Source: DAOUKH01 sp965261455 (lineage in GTDB: Bacteria > Chloroflexota > Dehalococcoidia > SHYB01). From it: DNA of 64,000 nt. This document shows positions 9,878 to 17,052 of the stretch, in pieces; position 1 is the stretch's first letter; every line of letters begins with the position of its first letter. The stretch lies in NCBI GenBank assembly GCA_965261455.1, contig OZ253453.1:3410001-3474000 (forward strand), read 5' to 3'. Made by a program: the position numbers and the translations under genes. The notes under the pieces were generated by a model. It searched no databases. It was not told where the DNA came from and saw only the letters and a program-made list of their open reading frames with translations.

Positions 9878-10651
9878 TTACCGGCCCCCGAACCGGGCCT
9901 CGCGCTTCTCCACGAAGGCCTGAATCGACTCCTTGAAGTCGTCCGTCGCCTGGAGGATTCCCATCATGACCATCGACTGGTCGATCACGTTCTCGAAGGG
10001 GTAGGGGTTCGCCATGCGGAGCAGGCGCTTGGTCATGCGGACCGCGAGGGGCGGGTTCGCGGCCATGCGCCCTGCTAGGTCGAGGGCCCGGTCCATCAGG
10101 GCGTCCGCTTCGACCACTTCGTTGAGGACTCCGAGGCGCAGAAGCTCATCCGGGTCGAAGACCTCGCCCGTCAGGAGCACCTTCTTCGCCGCCGCGTCGC
10201 CGATCGCGCGGGGCAGGGTCAGCGGGTCGGCGCAGTCCTCGACGAGGCCCCGCTTTACGTGGACGTCGCCCATCCGCGCCGCCGGTGTCCCGATGCGGTA
10301 GTCGCAGAGCATGGCATACTCGAAACCGACGCCGATAGCGGGGCCGTTGATCGCGCCCACGATGGGCTTGTCCAGCGCCAAGGCGATCTTGGGCGTGTCG
10401 AGTCCCCTCAGGCGCTTGGCCCAGCTCCGCACGCCCTTGCCTTGGGCCCGTTCCTTCAGGTCGAGGCCGGAGCAGAAGCCCCGGCCCGCGCCGGTGAGCA
10501 CCACGGCCCTTGCGCCGGGCTCCTCGCCCGCGCGCCGCAGCGCGGCGTTGAACTCGCGGCCCAACCCGTCGTTCACCGCGTTCATGCGCTCGGGGCGGTT
10601 CAGCGTGATCACCGCCACGCGGTCCACTATTTCAAACAACACATCCGGCAT
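9878..10651 (-). CDS. Enoyl-CoA hydratase/isomerase family protein
   Basis: 257 residues, crotonase fold. The oxyanion-hole residues lie in LTGAGRGFCSGLDLKE (near residue 60) and in NGPAIGVGFEYAMLCD (near 105). RMGDVHVKRGLVED takes the place where true hydratases have a second catalytic glutamate, so the reaction could be hydration, isomerisation or thioester hydrolysis. The C-terminal helix carries FKESIQAFVEKREARFGG, typical of the family. It is first of a two-gene transcript with lipB. A -10-like TAATCT lies in the upstream minus-strand sequence. Confidence 0.9.
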   Translation of the reverse strand: MPDVLFEIVDRVAVITLNRPERMNAVNDGLGREFNAALRRAGEEPGARAVVLTGAGRGFCSGLDLKERAQGKGVRSWAKRLRGLDTPKIALALDKPIVGAINGPAIGVGFEYAMLCDYRIGTPAARMGDVHVKRGLVEDCADPLTLPRAIGDAAAKKVLLTGEVFDPDELLRLGVLNEVVEADALMDRALDLAGRMAANPPLAVRMTKRLLRMANPYPFENVIDQSMVMMGILQATDDFKESIQAFVEKREARFGGR

Positions 10652-11134
10652 CAGAATCGCCCAGTGACTGCGGACTTGCCAATCTTGCCAGAAAGATTAC
10701 ACGAAAGCGTCGTGTCCGGCGAAGGCACAGAAGCCCCAGGGAGAACCCCGAAAAAAAGAGAACGGATGAGGAGCATCGGCACGCAAGCAACGGTGGCCGC
10801 GCGGCTCGGCGGGGGGTTCGTCTACCGAGCGTTGTCCCTCATACCTCATCTTCGCAACTCCCTCGCAGGAGTTCTTTAAGGCTGCCGCCGACTTGCGGCG
10901 GCGGCCTCGTGCAAACGCCAGGCAGAGCCGGCGCCGAAGTGCGCCTACGCGCTGGGAAGCGCGCGCCCACGGCCTTTGGCCGCCCTCAAAGGGAGCGGTG
11001 GTATGCGCTTGGCCGACGCTCGTGGGCTGGGAAGCATGGGGACATGGTAGGGCGCGGGGGCGAGGATAGGCAACGAAAGGATGGCAGATTGCCGCCAGGC
11101 CTGGGGTCTGAGCCGGGAATCTGGGAGCCGCGCC
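10652..11134. other. Intergenic region without a credible gene
   Basis: 483 bases between an enoyl-CoA hydratase gene and a DegV gene, both on the minus strand. Holds a small hairpin ACACGA-AAGCG-TCGTGT (10699-10715), a run of seven A at about 10751-10758, a GC stem-loop GCCGCCG-ACTTG-CGGCGGC (10884-10902) and a decayed copy of the HTH element (10883-11095). No tRNA cloverleaf or riboswitch consensus was recognised. Confidence 0.6.
10883..11095 (-). mobile_element. Dispersed element copy 3, decayed
   Basis: On the minus strand, the leader (GCCATCC, then GCCCTACCATGTCCCC ATGC in register) matches the leaders of the 1872 and 52625 elements. Further on, GGGCGCGCGC and GCGCGTAGGC match their coding part with about 50 bases missing between. 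The reading frame is cut by an early stop at about 30 codons, so no functional protein is expected. Confidence 0.5.
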
Positions 11135-12016
11135 CTAGGCGCTCGACGCGACCGGCGCCGCGTCCAGGATGCGGTAGGCGATGCCGACGACGCCGGGCCC
11201 CGAGTGCGCACCCATTACCGGCGTGAACTCAGTGGTCAGGACCTCGCGGCAGTTAAAGCGCTCCTGGACCTTCTCGGCGAATCGCGCCGCCTCCTCCGGG
11301 GCCGCCGCGTGCATAAGCACGGCGCGGATTGGGGTGCCGTTGGGGTTCGACTCCCGCATCATCTCCAGCATGCGCTCAATGGCCCTTGCCTTGGATCGCG
11401 CCTGCGTCAGCCGTTCGACCTTGCCGTGGCGCGCCGTCAGTACGGGCTTGAAGCCCACTCTATCGCCGAGCCACGCCGCCGCCCTGGGAACATGGCCGCC
11501 CCGCGCCAGGTATTCGAGGGTGTCGAGCACGGCGTAGAACTCCACCTTCGGCGCAACCGCGTCCACGAACGCCACCGCCTCGTCGAGCGAAGCTCCCTCC
11601 GCCGCGAGCCGCGCGGTCTCGAGCGCGATGAGTCCTTGCCCGCCGGCCACCGCGGGCGCGGCCACCGACCGGATCCGTGTCCCGGGAAGCCGCTCCTCGG
11701 CCAGCGCCACGGCGTGCTGTGACACACTGTGACTCGAGCTCAGGCCCGCGGGGAGCGTGATGCAGAGCACCGATTCCGCCCGCTTGCTCGCGGCCTCAAA
11801 CGCTTCGAGGTACTGGCCCGGCGACGGCGCCGACGTCGTCGGCGGGCGCTTCGAGCCGCGCAGCATACCGTAGAAGTCTTCCGGCGGATCGACGCCGTCG
11901 CGGTACACCCTGCCATCGAACACGAGATCGTAGGAGACGACCTCGATTCCATGGGCGCGGGCGAGCTCCCCGGCGATACAGGAGGAGCTATCGGTGACGA
12001 CGGCGACTCTTTGCAT
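11135..12016 (-). CDS. DegV family fatty-acid-binding protein
   Basis: 293 residues. DegV/FakB proteins hold a single fatty acid and, with FakA, present it for phosphorylation; no fakA is in the window. The N-terminus VAVVTDSSSCI gives the conserved T-D-S-x-x-D/C loop. TTSAPSPGQYLEAFE is the family motif S-Q-P-S/T-P region. LPAGLSSSHSVSQHA contains the second serine loop. The C-terminal domain ends in MGAHSGPGVVGIAY, matching the G-x-H-x-G-P-G motif. It is 28 bases downstream of the methyltransferase gene on the same strand, though a functional link is unlikely. Confidence 0.9.
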   Translation of the reverse strand: MQRVAVVTDSSSCIAGELARAHGIEVVSYDLVFDGRVYRDGVDPPEDFYGMLRGSKRPPTTSAPSPGQYLEAFEAASKRAESVLCITLPAGLSSSHSVSQHAVALAEERLPGTRIRSVAAPAVAGGQGLIALETARLAAEGASLDEAVAFVDAVAPKVEFYAVLDTLEYLARGGHVPRAAAWLGDRVGFKPVLTARHGKVERLTQARSKARAIERMLEMMRESNPNGTPIRAVLMHAAAPEEAARFAEKVQERFNCREVLTTEFTPVMGAHSGPGVVGIAYRILDAAPVASSA

Positions 12017-12044
12017 AGTATGCGGATGTACCGCGCGGGGGATT

Positions 12045-14966
12045 CTACACGCTCTGCGGCGCCGTTGACTTGCCGCCGTGGACGCTGGGCTCCGAGCACC
12101 ACTTGAGCCGGAGCAGGGCGAGCGGCTCCATCACCCGTTCGGGTAGCCCCAAGACCTCAATGAGGACGCGGTAGTCCAACTCTTCGCGGCTGTTGTCGCG
12201 ATAGGCCTCGTTGGCCGGCAGGAACTTCCGCTTGCGCATGTCTTCGAAGATGGCCTCCGCCGTATCGAGTTGCTGCTGCGAGAGCTTGGTGACGTCCAAC
12301 GTCGCCATGGTCCGGATTGCGGAGACCGGCATACTGCCGCGTCCCGCCTGCTGCCGACTGGAGTGCCACCAGTAACAGAGCAGCCCCAACGTCGTGTTGC
12401 CCCAGAGGGCGTAGGCAATCTCGTGCTCTCGTTGGGGGAACTTTACGTTGGGCCACCCCCTACCACCGATGGTTGGCTGATCGGTGAAGGCCACCGCCAG
12501 CGGTTGGGAGTTGAATCTGAAGTCGCGGTTGTGATGCGTGTGGCTGCGTGTCTCCCAGATTTCTTCGGCGAGTTTCTGCATCTTGGGTCTGAGGCGCCCT
12601 TCGCTGTCTGGTGCTACCACCAAGTGCCCTTCACGCTTGGCGTCGTGGCCCCACAGCATCGGATAGGTCGGAGCGCCGGAGGGTGGGTGAATCCTGTCAA
12701 AGGCTGCCTTACCCTGCCGTCCCACAATTACGGCATCACCCTTGCCGAGTTCTCCTCCGGGACTGACGGTTGAGACGGGGAAGGGAACCGCATCTGTCCC
12801 CTTCATTTGCGGGAGCCAGAGCCTTCCCTTTGCTAATTGAAACGCAGCCTGTGCCACCGAGAAGTCCGCAGTGCCTATGGCGGACCAAGGCTCATTCTTG
12901 CTGAGCGGCGCGTCGATTGCTTCGCCCAGGGACTCCTCGCCGATGAGCAGCGGACTTCCTCCAAATGGGCCATCTTCCAGAGTTCTAAGGGTCGAGTGCT
13001 CGGCGATCATGCTTATCGCTCTAGCAATCTCGGTCGCCTCCATCTCGTTGCTCGGGCGCTGCCTCAGCGACACGAACAGCCCTCTCCTGGACGGGGCATC
13101 AGAGGACTCGCGACACACGATCATTGTCTCTGCAATACCTGTGTCTGAGGAGAATGCTTGGTCATGCTGCTTAGCAGCCGCGATGGTAAGGACGGTAACG
13201 TCGCGGTAGTTGCTCCCGATTAGATTGCGCGCCTTCTGCCACGTTGCACCTTGCAGTGCAGTCATCGGCAGCACTAATGAGATTGATCCGCTCTCTCTTA
13301 CCATGCGGTGGGCAAGGGCCACAAACCAAGATGCTATTCCGGCGTAGCCGTGTGCACAGGTACCCCTGCCGTACTCTTGCGCCTGATCTGCCATTCTCTT
13401 TTGAGTCGCCAGGTCCGTGCTCAACCCGTGAAATGTTTTCGTATCGTATCCTTGCGGATTGCCAATTTGCCAATCCGAACCCGCGCGGGTAAAAGGCGGG
13501 TTCATGATGACGAGGTCCTGGCTGAATGGCGGCATGTCCACGTCGAGTTGCGCTGGCGTCTCACCTGTTCCGGTAACGGCAATGCCGCTGTGCAAGGGGA
13601 TGAGCGGCCTGACGATGCCGTTGCTGCCCAGCAGGTCGAGCGAACCCAGCGATACCCCGCCGTGCTCCGTTTTTCCGTATTGCGTGACGATGGTGCGGGA
13701 ACCGTCGTACATCTGTGTCGGATGCGTCGACGACAGCATCGACGCCGTCAAGTGCACGGCAGAAGGGAGCACGTCGCAGGCCGTCAACGAGTGCTCCATC
13801 ATGTGAGCGTGGAGCCGCTCGGGGTCCCCCCCGGCCAACCAGTGAAGCTGGTTGACTCTGCGGTAAGCGGCGTGGATCAGTGTGCCTGTTCCGCAGGCGT
13901 AGTCGGCAATGCGGAAGTTCTTGACGCGCTCCGCATCGCCCCATCGTCCATCGTCGAGGATGGCGAGATGGGCCAGCAGTGCCGCCGACTCAGGCCTCGT
14001 GTAGAACGTGGCGAGGAATTTCCGGTCGGCGATAAGCCGCTGAAAGACCGTCCCTGTGAGATCGTGGGACTGGGACACCCCGAGAGCGACCAGTCGCTCG
14101 GCCGTGGTCCGCATCGAGTGCAATGCCTCAGCCGCCTTACTGGGTGGGTTGATGGAGCGCAATAGGTCACGCGCGATGCTGAAGATTGACCAGTAGTTGA
14201 TGGTGAGGATTTGGCGCCACTCCTCCAGCAGGTCGGACCGGAGCATGACACCTTGCTTCGTGAGGTCTTCGAAGTTCTTGACTCCGTGCCGACCGGCAAG
14301 ACTCGCGTGGAAGACCAGTGCGTTGACGATGATGGTGGCGGCCATGCGCAGCGTCTGTTCACCGTACGGCTGCTTGAGATGCCGCGTTATCGCGTCCTGC
14401 GTGTCGTCGCTGAGGTCCACCGCCTGGCGCAGCAAGGCTGCCGCGTCTTGGACGCCCTGCTCCAGGATCTCGATCGCCCTCTGTACGGCGTCCTCCGGCG
14501 TGGCCGCCCTCATGGTGAACGCTGCCAGATCTCTGATGCTGCCCGCTATGAAGCCCGCCTTGGGGAAGCGCAGGGGGTCCTTCGGGCTCGGTCCAGTGAA
14601 GAGGGCGTACTCTAGCGTCACTCCTTGGGCCAGCATCGCGTCGACGTCATCCGCGCCGAGGCAGTCCCGCAGTGCCTCGGACGACCTGAGCGCGATGGCG
14701 GCGCTGACCTTTCCCGACGCGCCGACGACGTTGGGGTTCAGGCTTTCGCCCAGCCGATCCAGCGCCTCTCCTTCCACGGTCCTTGCGGGCTGGTATTCGT
14801 TCTCGATGACTACCGGCTGCGCCCCCGGTTGGGTGATCAGAATGTCGGGCTGCTTTTGGCTGCCCGCGAAGGCGCCCCTGCTTTCCCCGAAAGCGGTCCA
14901 CCGGGGGCTCATGCGTCCCAGCAGAGTGGCGATTCGACCGTTGAGCTGGTTTTCGTCGATGGGCAT
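12045..14966 (-). CDS. Fused nuclease-like / N6-adenine DNA methyltransferase (type IIG-like)
   Basis: 973 residues from ATG 14966. The N-terminus has KQPDILI followed by PVVIENEYQ, spaced like a PD-(D/E)xK nuclease in which the last lysine is replaced by Glu (E-x-E, as in BamHI). A helical region leads to FYTRPESAALLAHL (methylase motif X), ADYACGTGTLIH (motif I, about residue 353) and NPPFTRAG (motif IV, about 488), the gamma-class adenine methylase order. The last 300 residues probably read the target sequence. One polypeptide therefore could both modify and cut DNA. No separate S, R or helicase gene is adjacent. Base composition is less GC-rich than neighbours, suggesting acquisition. An in-frame start at 15053 adds 29 unlikely residues; GAGGA precedes 14966. 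It could also be a solitary methylase with an inactive nuclease domain. Confidence 0.75.
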   Translation of the reverse strand: MPIDENQLNGRIATLLGRMSPRWTAFGESRGAFAGSQKQPDILITQPGAQPVVIENEYQPARTVEGEALDRLGESLNPNVVGASGKVSAAIALRSSEALRDCLGADDVDAMLAQGVTLEYALFTGPSPKDPLRFPKAGFIAGSIRDLAAFTMRAATPEDAVQRAIEILEQGVQDAAALLRQAVDLSDDTQDAITRHLKQPYGEQTLRMAATIIVNALVFHASLAGRHGVKNFEDLTKQGVMLRSDLLEEWRQILTINYWSIFSIARDLLRSINPPSKAAEALHSMRTTAERLVALGVSQSHDLTGTVFQRLIADRKFLATFYTRPESAALLAHLAILDDGRWGDAERVKNFRIADYACGTGTLIHAAYRRVNQLHWLAGGDPERLHAHMMEHSLTACDVLPSAVHLTASMLSSTHPTQMYDGSRTIVTQYGKTEHGGVSLGSLDLLGSNGIVRPLIPLHSGIAVTGTGETPAQLDVDMPPFSQDLVIMNPPFTRAGSDWQIGNPQGYDTKTFHGLSTDLATQKRMADQAQEYGRGTCAHGYAGIASWFVALAHRMVRESGSISLVLPMTALQGATWQKARNLIGSNYRDVTVLTIAAAKQHDQAFSSDTGIAETMIVCRESSDAPSRRGLFVSLRQRPSNEMEATEIARAISMIAEHSTLRTLEDGPFGGSPLLIGEESLGEAIDAPLSKNEPWSAIGTADFSVAQAAFQLAKGRLWLPQMKGTDAVPFPVSTVSPGGELGKGDAVIVGRQGKAAFDRIHPPSGAPTYPMLWGHDAKREGHLVVAPDSEGRLRPKMQKLAEEIWETRSHTHHNRDFRFNSQPLAVAFTDQPTIGGRGWPNVKFPQREHEIAYALWGNTTLGLLCYWWHSSRQQAGRGSMPVSAIRTMATLDVTKLSQQQLDTAEAIFEDMRKRKFLPANEAYRDNSREELDYRVLIEVLGLPERVMEPLALLRLKWCSEPSVHGGKSTAPQSV

Positions 14967-15108
14967 GGCGTCCTCAATCGCCGGATGCGGCCAAGCTGTC
15001 GGATAGGCTAGCACGTTGTCCGGTGCTAGGGGACGCCCGCCTGTCAGTCCCACGACGGCGCCGACCTCAGATGGATATGACGGCTTGTCAAGCCACCGCT
15101 GCCTCTAT

Positions 15109-15137
15109 TGCGAGACGCGGCGGCCCAGTGCTACAGT
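15109..15137 (+). promoter_or_regulatory. Promoter of the thiolase-like operon
   Basis: TTGCGA at 15109-15114 and TACAGT at 15132-15137, 17 bases apart, fit a sigma-70-type promoter. AGGAGG just before ATG 15235 is a strong ribosome site. Confidence 0.45.
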
Positions 15138-15234
15138 GCGAGGCGTTTTGCGCCCCGCTCCTATTCCCCACGCAACCGGCTATCCGCGGCGTGCGCTCCG
15201 GCGCGGCCGTTTCAAGCTCAGGAGGTCCCTCTAG

Positions 15235-16464
15235 ATGGGTGAATTCACTGACAGGACGTGCATCGTCGGCGTGGGGGAGACTCCCCACATGCGGCCGTCG
15301 AACCGCACTACGCTTTCCATGGCTATCGAGGCCGTCAAGAACGCCTGCGCCGACGCCGGCATCCGCCCCCAGGACGTCGACGGTATCACCAGCTACAACG
15401 CCGCCGACTCCACCTCCGGGATGCACATTGCGACCGCGTTGGGGATGCGCCTCAACTACCAGGTCGACATCATGGGCGGCGGTTCGAGCACCGAGGCCCT
15501 CATCGCTCACGCCGTCGGGCTTGTCGTCGGCGGCTACTGCAACACCATGGTTGTTTTCCGCTCGATGAACGGCCGCTCCGGCCGGCGCATGGGGGGCCAG
15601 GCCCCCGGCGGCCCCATGCCCCCCACGCCGATCACCGCGCCCAACAGCTTTGAACCGCTCTACGGCTTCACCACGCCGGCCCAGAAGTTCGGCATCAGCT
15701 GCATGCGCTACATGCGCGACTACGGGCTCAAGAGCGAGCAGCTCGGCATGATCTCCGTCGCTCACCGGAAGCACGCCCTGCTCAACCCCAAGTCGATCAT
15801 GACGAGTCCCATCACCATCGAGGACTACATGAACTCCCGGTGGGTCTCGAAGCCCTTCCACCTCCTCGACTGCTGCTTGGAGACCGACGTGGCCGCCGCC
15901 CTCATCATCACCAAGGCCGAGCGGTCCTGGGACCTCAAGCAGCCTCCCGTCTTCATCATGGGCGGGACCGCCCGCACCATGGCCGACAACCCAGCGTGGA
16001 ACTACAGCCGCGACGTTATCCACGAGGTCGCCAGCTTCTACGGGCGCGACCGGCTCTTTGGGATGTCGGGCGTCACCCAGAAAGACATCGACATCACGTC
16101 GTCCTACGACGCCTTCACCTTCACCACGCTGATCCAGCTCGAGGCCTACGGCTTCGTACCCCGCGGCGAGGCCGGCCCCTACGTGGCCGAGGGCAATCTT
16201 GAGATCGATCATCCCGGCGGACGCCCCAACAACCTCTCCGGCGGGCATCTCTCCGAGGGCTACACCCACGGGATCAGCATGGTGATCGAAAACGTCCGCC
16301 AGCTTCGCCACCGCGCCGACGACTCCTGCCCGCGCTGGCGCGAGGGGATCCACACCTACGACCGAAGCAAGGGATGCCGCCAGGTCAAGAAGGCCGACAT
16401 CGCGGCGTGCCTCGGCTGGGGCATGGAGACCATGTCCAGCTCCGCCATCCTGAGGAAAGGTTAG
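15235..16464 (+). CDS. Thiolase-like (SCP-x/lipid-transfer type) acyl-CoA enzyme
   Basis: 409 residues of the thiolase superfamily, non-decarboxylating branch related to SCP-x thiolases and Ltp2-like aldolases. It starts TCIVGVGETPHMRPSNRT. The usual N-terminal nucleophile cysteine position (about residue 88) reads MGGGSSTEALI, with serines rather than C, as in lipid-transfer and aldolase members. A late SGGHLSEGYTHG (about 340) matches the GGH/G loop with the catalytic histidine. It may cleave or form C-C bonds of acyl-CoAs rather than act as an ordinary thiolase. The DUF35 partner follows after six bases. Confidence 0.8.
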   Translation: MGEFTDRTCIVGVGETPHMRPSNRTTLSMAIEAVKNACADAGIRPQDVDGITSYNAADSTSGMHIATALGMRLNYQVDIMGGGSSTEALIAHAVGLVVGGYCNTMVVFRSMNGRSGRRMGGQAPGGPMPPTPITAPNSFEPLYGFTTPAQKFGISCMRYMRDYGLKSEQLGMISVAHRKHALLNPKSIMTSPITIEDYMNSRWVSKPFHLLDCCLETDVAAALIITKAERSWDLKQPPVFIMGGTARTMADNPAWNYSRDVIHEVASFYGRDRLFGMSGVTQKDIDITSSYDAFTFTTLIQLEAYGFVPRGEAGPYVAEGNLEIDHPGGRPNNLSGGHLSEGYTHGISMVIENVRQLRHRADDSCPRWREGIHTYDRSKGCRQVKKADIAACLGWGMETMSSSAILRKG

Positions 16465-16470
16465 CCCTCC

Positions 16471-16965
16471 ATGACCACCGAAACCGGCTCCACTCCCAGA
16501 CAACCCGACTACAGCCGCCTCCAGATCATGCCCGACCAGGACATCGCGCAGTGGTGGGAATACACCAAAGAGAAGAAGTTCATGCTCGCCTACTGCTCGG
16601 CGTGCGATGAGAAGTGGTTCCCTCCCTTCCCCGCCTGCAGGAAGTGCGGCTCGATGAACGTCGAGTACGTCGAGATCGAGGGCAAGGGCGAGATCTACAC
16701 GTATAACGTCGTCGTCCAGCCCATCCTGGGCCACATGGTCCCCGCGGTCCCCTACTGCGTCGCCATCGTCGAGCTTCCCGACGGGACGAACCCGGACGGC
16801 TCGAAGACCCGCGTCCCGGCCCTCATGCGCGACCCCGAGGAAGACATCGCCATCGGCCTCCCCGTCGAGCTCGACTGGGACGAGCATCCCACCCAGGACT
16901 ACCACATCCCCCGCTGGAAGCTCAGCGCCAAGACAGCTCCCAACACCTGGAAGTTCCCGCTGTAG
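16471..16965 (+). CDS. DUF35 OB-fold protein with zinc ribbon, partner of the thiolase-like enzyme
   Basis: 164 residues. The rubredoxin-like zinc ribbon is YCSACDEKWFPPFPACRKCG (C-x2-C, C-x2-C, residues about 45-65). An OB-fold strand pattern follows (GEIYTYNVVVQPILGHM, later PYCVAIVELPDG). In characterised systems a DUF35 protein binds the thiolase or aldolase and shapes the acyl-CoA site, as ChsH2 does for Ltp2. The order and six-base gap here argue for the same complex. The start ATG 16471 follows GGAAAGG at the end of the previous gene. Confidence 0.85.
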   Translation: MTTETGSTPRQPDYSRLQIMPDQDIAQWWEYTKEKKFMLAYCSACDEKWFPPFPACRKCGSMNVEYVEIEGKGEIYTYNVVVQPILGHMVPAVPYCVAIVELPDGTNPDGSKTRVPALMRDPEEDIAIGLPVELDWDEHPTQDYHIPRWKLSAKTAPNTWKFPL

Positions 16966-17037
16966 GGGAGCCCTCTCTCAGTCTCCCCCATAGGGGAGAG
17001 GCGTGTGGTGGCCCTGTCGGAGGGCGGGGGCGTGGGC

Positions 17038-17043
17038 TACAAT
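17038..17043 (+). promoter_or_regulatory. -10 box directly before mutS
   Basis: TACAAT ends nine bases before ATG 17053. Transcription would begin within a base or two of the ATG, giving a leaderless or almost leaderless mRNA. Confidence 0.45.
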
Positions 17044-17052
17044 GCGCCCGTT

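Noticed and set aside
10652..10880. Riboswitch or small RNA between the hydratase and DegV genes
   Set aside because: Some short stems exist, but none matches a known aptamer core and the region carries a decayed repeat.
10909..11226. Plus-strand protein in the decayed repeat
   Set aside because: Arg/Pro/Gly-rich translation of repeat remnants that runs into the antisense of DegV.
11336..11360. tRNA T-loop-like GGTTCGACTCC
   Set aside because: Lies inside the DegV gene; flanking bases do not form T-stem, anticodon or acceptor stems.
15088..16905. Long antisense frame across the thiolase/DUF35 genes
   Set aside because: Low-complexity composition from codon bias; the plus-strand pair has clear motifs.
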